Origin: Bacteroidota bacterium
GTDB lineage: Bacteria > Bacteroidota > Bacteroidia > Flavobacteriales > Flavobacteriaceae
NCBI GenBank assembly: GCA_003650305.1
Contig: QMOV01000011.1
Span: 1 to 38,754 of the forward strand
Direction of reading: 5' to 3'
Length of the DNA stretch: 38,754 nucleotides
Shown: positions 33,958-38,754 of the stretch, piece after piece
How positions within the stretch are numbered: position 1 is the first letter of the stretch
Layout of the letters: each line of letters opens with the position of its first letter
Notes under the pieces: generated by a model
What the model saw: the letters and a program-made list of their open reading frames with translations, nothing else
Told to the model about the DNA's origin: nothing
The model's database searches: none
Program-made: the position numbers and the translations under genes

Positions 33958-34001
33958 GTAACTTATGTTACCTTTTATTAAATCTGTTGTTAATATCTTT
34001 A
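33958..34001 (+). promoter_or_regulatory. Crp/Fnr-type operator and promoter, site 3 (SQR gene)
   Basis: The perfect inverted repeat GTAACTTATGTTAC (33958-33971), then 22 bases, then TATCTTTA (33994-34001), a -7 box with one change from TAnnTTTG. The ATG at 34031 lies 59 bases after the repeat, as at sites 1 and 2. This geometry favours 34031 over 33965 as the start of the following gene, since the latter would overlap the operator. Confidence 0.82.
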
Positions 34002-34030
34002 CACTATTATATTTTAAAAATTTACTAATT

Positions 34031-35278
34031 ATGAGTTCACATCAACAAGTTTTAATTATAGGTGGAGGTACAGCTGGTATAATGGTAGCTGCACAACTAT
34101 TAAAAAAAGATAAAAGTTTAAAAATAGGGTTAATAGAACCAGCAGATACGCATTATTATCAGCCAGCTTGGACACTTGTTGGTGCAGGAAACTTTAATTT
34201 TGAAAAAACTGCAAAATCAATGGCGTCTGTAATGCCAAAAGGTATTACATGGATAAAAGATTACGCTACTGGTTTTAACCCTGAAAAGAATACAGTTTCT
34301 ACAAAATCAAGTGGAGACATAACTTACGATTATCTTGTCGTAGCTCCAGGACTTGTTTACGACTTTTCTTTAGTTGAAGGACTTACCGAAGCTATAAATA
34401 AAGGTGTAGTTTGTAGCAATTATACAGACCCTAAACATACTTGGGAAGTGCTAAAGAATTTTAAAGGCGGAACAGCTTTATTTACACAACCAACAACTCC
34501 AATTAAATGTGGTGGAGCACCACAAAAAATCTTGTATTTAGCCGAACATTATTTCCGAAGAAGTGGAGTAAAAAATAAAACGAAAATCGTTTTTGCAACT
34601 AATGGAGGTGTTATTTTTGGAGTAAAACCTATTGCAGAAACATTGATGAATATTGTTGATAAAAAAGATATTAATTTACGTTTCGGACATTTACTTAAAA
34701 AAGTAGATGGAGAAAAACAAATTGCTTGGTATGCTCTAGCAGATAACCAGTCGGAATACAACCATAAAGATGTTGAAGTTTCTAAAGATGGCGATTTAAT
34801 AGGCATTCATTTCGATATGCTACATTTAGCACCACCACAAACTGCACCAAAGTTTATACAAAATTCAACTTTAGTTAACGAAGAAAAATGGCTGGATGTA
34901 GATATCAATACTTTACAACATAACAAATACAGCAATATATTTGGTTTGGGAGATGTTGCAGCATTGCCAACGGCTAAAACTGGTGCAGCAATTAGAAAAC
35001 AAGCACCAATAGTTGTAGATAATATTACTTTGTTAATGAAAAACAATAGTATTGGCAATATGTCTTATAACGGTTATTCATCTTGTCCTTTCGTAACCAA
35101 CTATGGCAAAATGGTTTTAGCAGAGTTCGATTACGATAATAATTTTACTCCAGATCCTAAATTAAAACAAATGCTTATTAAAGATTCTTCAAAAGAACAT
35201 TGGAGACTTTGGATATTAAAAAAATATATGCTTCCATATTTATATTGGAACAAGATGATGAAAGGTGAAAATGTTTAA
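34031..35278 (+). CDS. sqr: Sulfide:quinone oxidoreductase, type II-like
   Basis: A 415-aa FAD enzyme oxidising sulfide to a persulfide or sulfane sulfur and reducing quinone at the membrane. The N-terminus has the dinucleotide motif VLIIGGGTAGIMVAA. Cysteines at 128 (VVCSNY), 160 (TPIKCGGAPQK) and 352 (YSSCPFVT) include the pair expected to form the catalytic trisulfide, as in mitochondrial-type SQR. The FAD-closing motif FGLGDVAALPTAKTGAAIRKQ is present, and the C-terminus is amphipathic (WRLWILKKYMLPYLYWNKMM), suited to membrane attachment. An ATG at 33965 is rejected because it lies inside the operator region and encodes a non-family leader. The YeeE/YedE gene begins 39 bases downstream. 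Confidence 0.92.
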   Translation: MSSHQQVLIIGGGTAGIMVAAQLLKKDKSLKIGLIEPADTHYYQPAWTLVGAGNFNFEKTAKSMASVMPKGITWIKDYATGFNPEKNTVSTKSSGDITYDYLVVAPGLVYDFSLVEGLTEAINKGVVCSNYTDPKHTWEVLKNFKGGTALFTQPTTPIKCGGAPQKILYLAEHYFRRSGVKNKTKIVFATNGGVIFGVKPIAETLMNIVDKKDINLRFGHLLKKVDGEKQIAWYALADNQSEYNHKDVEVSKDGDLIGIHFDMLHLAPPQTAPKFIQNSTLVNEEKWLDVDINTLQHNKYSNIFGLGDVAALPTAKTGAAIRKQAPIVVDNITLLMKNNSIGNMSYNGYSSCPFVTNYGKMVLAEFDYDNNFTPDPKLKQMLIKDSSKEHWRLWILKKYMLPYLYWNKMMKGENV

Positions 35279-35317
35279 ACGTTTTTCAAAAAAAATATTT
35301 AAAATAAAATTATATAT

Positions 35318-35875
35318 ATGAATTGGATTTTAGAACCTTGGTCGTGGTATATTTCAGGTCCACTTATTGCCTTTATAATGTTTTTACTGCTTATGGTAGG
35401 TAAAGACTTTGGTATGTCTGCAAACTTACGCACCTTATGTACTATGTGTGGAGCAGATAAAACTTCAGATTTTTTTAAATTCGATTGGAAAGCACAACGT
35501 TGGAATCTTATAGTTGTTCTTGGTGCTATAATTGGAGGTTTTATTGGTTCACATTATTTATCTAATGAAACTGCTGTTGCCATAAACCCAGAAGTTATTG
35601 AGAATCTTCAATCTATGGGTTTTAATAGTGCAGGAAAAACATATTTACCAACAGAATTGTATGATATGAGTGCTTTAACAGACATTAAAAGCTTATCTAT
35701 ATTAATAATAGGAGGTTTCCTTGTTGGATTTGGAGCGCGTTATGCTGGTGGTTGTACATCTGGACATGCAATTTCTGGTTTAAGCGATTTACAATTCCCT
35801 TCGTTAATTACAGTAATTGGATTTTTTGCAGGTGGTTTATTTATGATTCATGTTTTATTCCCACTAATTTTTTAA
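35318..35875 (+). CDS. YeeE/YedE-family membrane protein, larger half
   Basis: A 185-aa inner-membrane protein with about four helices. It contains the cysteine motif GARYAGGCTSGHAISG, conserved in YeeE/YedE (sulf_transp, DUF395) proteins and in the thiosulfate transporter TsuA, plus a second cysteine pair LCTMCGADKT. Bacteroidota commonly split this transporter into two genes; the other half follows at 35968. Together they probably import or move thiosulfate or sulfane sulfur. The gene is 39 bases after the SQR gene and probably shares operator site 3. Confidence 0.9.
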   Translation: MNWILEPWSWYISGPLIAFIMFLLLMVGKDFGMSANLRTLCTMCGADKTSDFFKFDWKAQRWNLIVVLGAIIGGFIGSHYLSNETAVAINPEVIENLQSMGFNSAGKTYLPTELYDMSALTDIKSLSILIIGGFLVGFGARYAGGCTSGHAISGLSDLQFPSLITVIGFFAGGLFMIHVLFPLIF

Positions 35876-35967
35876 GCTATGAAACGAGCATGCTAAAAAG
35901 CTTATCATACAAGGAATGATTAATAGCGAACAGCATGTGACCGTTAAAAAACAATAAATATAAACAC

Positions 35968-36381
35968 ATGAAAAGTATTATTTATTTAGTAATCGGAATT
36001 TTATTTGGGATTGTAATGTTTAAATCTGAAGCTGCATCTTGGTTTCGTATTTACGAAATGTTTCAATTTAAAGCGTTCCACATGTATGGTATCATTGGTT
36101 CGGCAGTAGGATTAGGAATTATTATAGTACAATCTATAAAACGCTTTAAAATAAAATCATTTTATGGCGAGCAAATTATTATTAATCCTAAAGACAAAAG
36201 TATTAGTCGTTATCTTATAGGAGGCATTATCTTTGGTTTAGGTTGGGCATTAGCTGGAGCTTGTCCTGGACCAATGTTTACTTTAGTTGGCGCAGGATAT
36301 ATACCTATTCTTGTAGTTATTGTTTCAGCTTTATTGGGTACATTTGTTTATGGCTTATTGCAAAATAAATTGCCACATTAA
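35968..36381 (+). CDS. YeeE/YedE-family membrane protein, smaller half
   Basis: A 137-aa membrane protein with about four helices and the second YeeE/YedE cysteine motif, WALAGACPGPMFTLVGAG. It is the partner of the protein encoded at 35318; the full-length single-chain relatives contain both halves. The 92-base gap before it contains only a short open tail without a start. Two long palindromes follow its stop codon. Confidence 0.9.
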   Translation: MKSIIYLVIGILFGIVMFKSEAASWFRIYEMFQFKAFHMYGIIGSAVGLGIIIVQSIKRFKIKSFYGEQIIINPKDKSISRYLIGGIIFGLGWALAGACPGPMFTLVGAGYIPILVVIVSALLGTFVYGLLQNKLPH

Positions 36382-36385
36382 TCGT

Positions 36386-36447
36386 CAAGGGGTTTAAACC
36401 CCTTGAAAAATATAACACATTAATTGCTAAAGGGTTTAAACCCCTTG
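36386..36447. repeat. Duplicated 20-bp palindrome, possible transcription attenuator
   Basis: CAAGGGGTTTAAACCCCTTG (36386-36405) is a perfect palindrome followed by GAAAAATATAACACATTAAT. It recurs 42 bases later in slightly altered form (36428-36447, two changes in the left arm) with a nearly identical tail, and CACATTAA also precedes the first copy. The unit is therefore a tandem duplication of about 42 bases. Position after a stop codon suits a terminator or processing signal, but the U-run is weak. Confidence 0.6.
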
Positions 36448-36497
36448 AAAAATGTACCACATTAAAAAATTTATATTAACCGTTTAATTCTTTTATT

Positions 36498-36701
36498 ATG
36501 AAAAAAAACATTGGAAGTATCGACAAAGTAATTCGTTATATCGTTGCAGTTGTTGCAATTTGGGCAGCTTATACAGAACAAGTTACTAGCCCCTGGAATT
36601 ATGTATTATACGCTGTTGCTGCCATAATGATTGTTACTGCTTTAGCAAATTTTTGCCCATTGTGGACAGTTTGCAAAATTAATACATCTAAAAAAGAATA
36701 A
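36498..36701 (+). CDS. DUF2892 (YgaP-transmembrane-like) small membrane protein
   Basis: A 67-aa protein beginning MKKNIGSIDKVIRYIVAVVA, with two short membrane helices and the closing segment FCPLWTVCKINT. This is the DUF2892 family, equivalent to the membrane part of the rhodanese YgaP and regularly found with sulfur-transfer genes. The paired Cys residues near the C-terminus are typical. It closes the sulfur gene region. Confidence 0.88.
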   Translation: MKKNIGSIDKVIRYIVAVVAIWAAYTEQVTSPWNYVLYAVAAIMIVTALANFCPLWTVCKINTSKKE

Positions 36702-36809
36702 CACGCTATTTTTTTTGTTAAGTATTTGTAACGTTTTTATCTTGTAAGCGTCATATAAACTGAAAACCTATTTGGTTTTTGTATTAACATCAATCAAAAT
36801 TAGTTAACC

Positions 36810-37148
36810 ATGAGGCAAGACAGACAATTAATAGTTATTACGCATTTAAGTCAGTTAGTGACTTTAGTTATAGGTTTTGGTAGTCTTATTTTGCCTTTAA
36901 TTCTTTGGATGACTAATAAGGAGAAAGTTTACCAAATGGATGTACATGGAAAAAACATCCTTAATTTTCAAATAAGCCTAATAATTTATGCTTTAATATG
37001 TATTCCACTAATCTTCTTATTAGGATTAGGAATATTAGGCTTAATCGTTTTAGGAATAATATCAATAATTTTCCCCATTATTAATGCTATAAAAGCGAGT
37101 AATGGAGAAACACCAAAATACCCTTTATCTCTAAATTTTATTAGTTAG
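36810..37148 (+). CDS. DUF4870-type membrane protein
   Basis: A 112-aa protein with about three membrane helices and the family signature HLSQLVTLVIGFGSLILPLI followed by a VYQMDVHGKNILNFQIS stretch before the last helices. Function unknown; these proteins are widespread in Bacteroidota and Firmicutes. A strong terminator lies 28 bases after the stop. No link to the sulfur genes is visible beyond position. Confidence 0.85.
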   Translation: MRQDRQLIVITHLSQLVTLVIGFGSLILPLILWMTNKEKVYQMDVHGKNILNFQISLIIYALICIPLIFLLGLGILGLIVLGIISIIFPIINAIKASNGETPKYPLSLNFIS

Positions 37149-37176
37149 TTAGTTATTTGATTTTTGAGATAAAACT

Positions 37177-37205
37177 AAAAGGCTCACGAAAGTGGGCCTT
37201 TTTTA
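37177..37205 (+). terminator. Rho-independent terminator
   Basis: Stem AAAAGGCTCAC (37177-37187) / GTGGGCCTTTT (37192-37202) with one G-U wobble, GAAA tetraloop, and T-run to 37204. The GNRA loop and symmetrical A/T tails suggest bidirectional use between the DUF4870 gene and the restriction-modification gene. Confidence 0.88.
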
Positions 37206-37267
37206 TTCCTTTAGTTTAAAGTGGCTAATAAAACTATTTGCTTAACTTTAACAATCAAATTATTTAT

Positions 37268-38754
37268 ATGTCAATATTCCAAAGTACTGTTGTTACCAAA
37301 CATCTTAAAGGTCAAAACAGCGAAATAATTACTGCTAAATGGAATATTTATAAAAACCACTTTCTAAATCCAACAATTCAGGAAAATATAAGAAACAGCA
37401 AAGAAGAGCAATATCAAGGCGGATTTATTATAGACTTATTTGTAAATGTTCTGGGTTACACAAAAAACCCAACGCCACATTTCAATATTACAACCGAGTA
37501 TAAAAATATAAAGGATTCTAAAAAGGCTGATGGAGCTATCATTATTAATAATGTAGTTAAGGCTGTAATCGAATTAAAAGGTACTAATACTACCGATTTG
37601 GGCAAGGTTGAAACCCAAGCGTTTGGTTATAAAAATAATCAACCACAATGTACTTATATCATCACATCTAATTTTGAGAAGTTACGATTCTATATAGACA
37701 ATGCCATAGAACATATAGAGTTTAATCTTTTTACACTTACCGAAAAAGAGTTTAAACTTTTGTATTTGTGCTTAGCTTATGAAAACATAGAAAAAGATAT
37801 TCCTAAAAAAATAAAAGAAGAATCTGTAAGTCAGGAGGATGCCATTACCAAAAAACTATATAACGATTACTCTTTGTTTAAAAGAGAATTACATCAAAGT
37901 TTGGTGACTCTAAACCCTCAATTTGATGCTTTAACATTATTTAAAAAATCTCAAAAGTTATTAGACAGGTTTTTGTTTTTATTCTTTGCAGAAGACAGAC
38001 AGTTACTGCCTCCAAATTCTGTTAGATTGGTTTTAAAGCAATGGAAACAGCTAAAAGATTTAGATGAAGATGTGCCTTTATATAACAGGTTTAAAAAATA
38101 TTTCGGCTATTTAAACACAGGATTTAAAGGAAAGCAATATAATGTTTATGCTTATAATGGAGGCTTGTTTAAAGTTGATGAAGTTTTGAGTAACATAACT
38201 ATTGATGATGACTTGTTGTATAAGCACACACTTAAACTTTCAGAATATGATTTTAATAGCGAAGTAGATGTAAATATTTTAGGACATATTTTTGAAAACT
38301 CTTTAAACGAATTAGAAGAAATACAAGCACAACTCGAAGGACAAGAAATAGACAAAACTAAATCTAAACGTAAAAAAGATGGCGTGTTTTATACGCCCAA
38401 ATACATTACAAAATATATAGTTGAAAATACTGTTGGAAAGCTTTGTGATGAAAAGAAACAAGAACTTAAAATTAATGAAGACCACTATATAACAGATAAA
38501 AAAAGACAGAAAAAAACCAGAAAAGACTTACTGGATAAACTAACCAATTATAGAAACTGGTTATTGCAACTTACCATTTGCGATCCAGCTTGTGGCTCTG
38601 GAGCATTTTTAAATCAAACTTTAGACTTTTTAATTAACGAACACAGATACATTGATGAATTACAAGCCAAGCTTTTTGGTGATGCTATGGTATTAAGCGA
38701 TGTTGAAAAAAGCATATTAGAAAACAACTTGTTTGGGGTAGATTTAAATGAAGA
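37268..38754 (+). CDS. Type IIG-like restriction endonuclease/N6-adenine methyltransferase, N-terminal part (runs off right edge)
   Basis: Translation from ATG 37268 stays open to the edge (495 codons). Residues about 45-130 look like a PD-(D/E)xK nuclease domain: Asp88 in KKADGA and Glu102/Lys104 in AVIELKGT. A helical connector follows. The methyltransferase starts with GVFYTPKYITKYIV (from Gly372) and motif I DPACGSGAFL (439-448). The DPPY/NPPY motif IV and the target-recognition domain lie outside the window. This is the architecture of Eco57I-like single-chain enzymes, which cut and methylate in one polypeptide. A BREX PglX-type methylase is less likely because of the intact-looking nuclease motif. 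It is preceded by a terminator, so it has its own promoter. Confidence 0.88.
   Translation, partial: MSIFQSTVVTKHLKGQNSEIITAKWNIYKNHFLNPTIQENIRNSKEEQYQGGFIIDLFVNVLGYTKNPTPHFNITTEYKNIKDSKKADGAIIINNVVKAVIELKGTNTTDLGKVETQAFGYKNNQPQCTYIITSNFEKLRFYIDNAIEHIEFNLFTLTEKEFKLLYLCLAYENIEKDIPKKIKEESVSQEDAITKKLYNDYSLFKRELHQSLVTLNPQFDALTLFKKSQKLLDRFLFLFFAEDRQLLPPNSVRLVLKQWKQLKDLDEDVPLYNRFKKYFGYLNTGFKGKQYNVYAYNGGLFKVDEVLSNITIDDDLLYKHTLKLSEYDFNSEVDVNILGHIFENSLNELEEIQAQLEGQEIDKTKSKRKKDGVFYTPKYITKYIVENTVGKLCDEKKQELKINEDHYITDKKRQKKTRKDLLDKLTNYRNWLLQLTICDPACGSGAFLNQTLDFLINEHRYIDELQAKLFGDAMVLSDVEKSILENNLFGVDLNE

Noticed and set aside
35886-35957. Open frame HAKKLIIQGMINSEQHVTVKK between the two YeeE/YedE genes
   Set aside because: No start codon in context, about 24 codons, bounded by a stop just upstream; not enough to call a gene.
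36728-36741. GTAACGTTTTTATC before the DUF4870 gene as a fourth Crp/Fnr operator
   Set aside because: Only the left arm matches, and no TAnnTTTG box begins 23 bases after it, unlike the three accepted sites.
38152-38355. Minus-strand frame of 67 codons inside the right-edge gene
   Set aside because: Ser-rich antisense shadow of the restriction-modification gene, which is open throughout.

Overview
The window looks like the chromosome of a low-G+C marine-type Bacteroidota, most likely a flavobacterium. This rests on the AT-rich code, the near absence of Shine-Dalgarno motifs, Bacteroidota-style -7 boxes (TAnnTTTG), and family content: RprX/RprY-like two-component genes, FG-GAP/ASPIC (CRTAC1) proteins, split YeeE/YedE genes and a metallo-beta-lactamase/double-rhodanese protein. 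No rRNA, tRNA or CRISPR array was seen.

Layout. 1-467 is the start of a membrane sensor gene leaving on the left (minus strand). 480-1583 is a scar: hairpin repeats, a truncated IS200/IS605-type transposase, and the C-terminal end of a vanadium-haloperoxidase-like gene. 1646-3610 is a minus-strand response regulator/histidine kinase pair. 3854-21860 is one co-directional block of 12 tightly packed genes, visibly richer in G+C than its flanks. 22024-25377 is a large AT-rich FG-GAP/ASPIC lipoprotein gene. 26060-26713 (minus) encodes an unknown secreted protein. 27006-29909 encodes a flavin/iron-sulfur D-2-hydroxyacid dehydrogenase. 29987-36701 is a sulfide/persulfide handling region with its own Crp/Fnr-type regulator. 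36810-37148 is a small membrane protein, followed by a terminator, and 37268 to the right edge is the front of a type IIG-like restriction-modification gene.

The 12-gene block is the best candidate for an undescribed system. It combines exported proteins (two FG-GAP/ASPIC proteins, one TPR-FG-GAP giant, a mono-haem propeller lipoprotein, a tri-haem YVTN-propeller/MauG-like protein, a Reg_prop propeller and two LivK-like binding proteins without permeases) with cytoplasmic enzymes (stand-alone DAHP synthase, a Rid/chorismatase-like protein, an asparagine-synthetase-like ligase lacking the glutaminase cysteine, and a radical SAM enzyme). My inference is that the cytoplasmic enzymes build a chorismate- or shikimate-derived small molecule that the haem/propeller proteins use, mature or recover outside the cytoplasm. 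The divergent two-component pair and paired TTAA repeats spaced 11 bp apart suggest OmpR-type control.

The sulfur region shows a clear regulon. The inverted repeat GTAAC-N4-GTTAC occurs upstream of TauE/SafE, the MBL-rhodanese gene and the sulfide:quinone reductase gene. In each case a TAnnTTTG-like -7 box begins exactly 23 bases after the repeat ends, and the start codon follows about 55-59 bases after the repeat. The adjacent Crp/Fnr protein (29987-30619) is the obvious activator.
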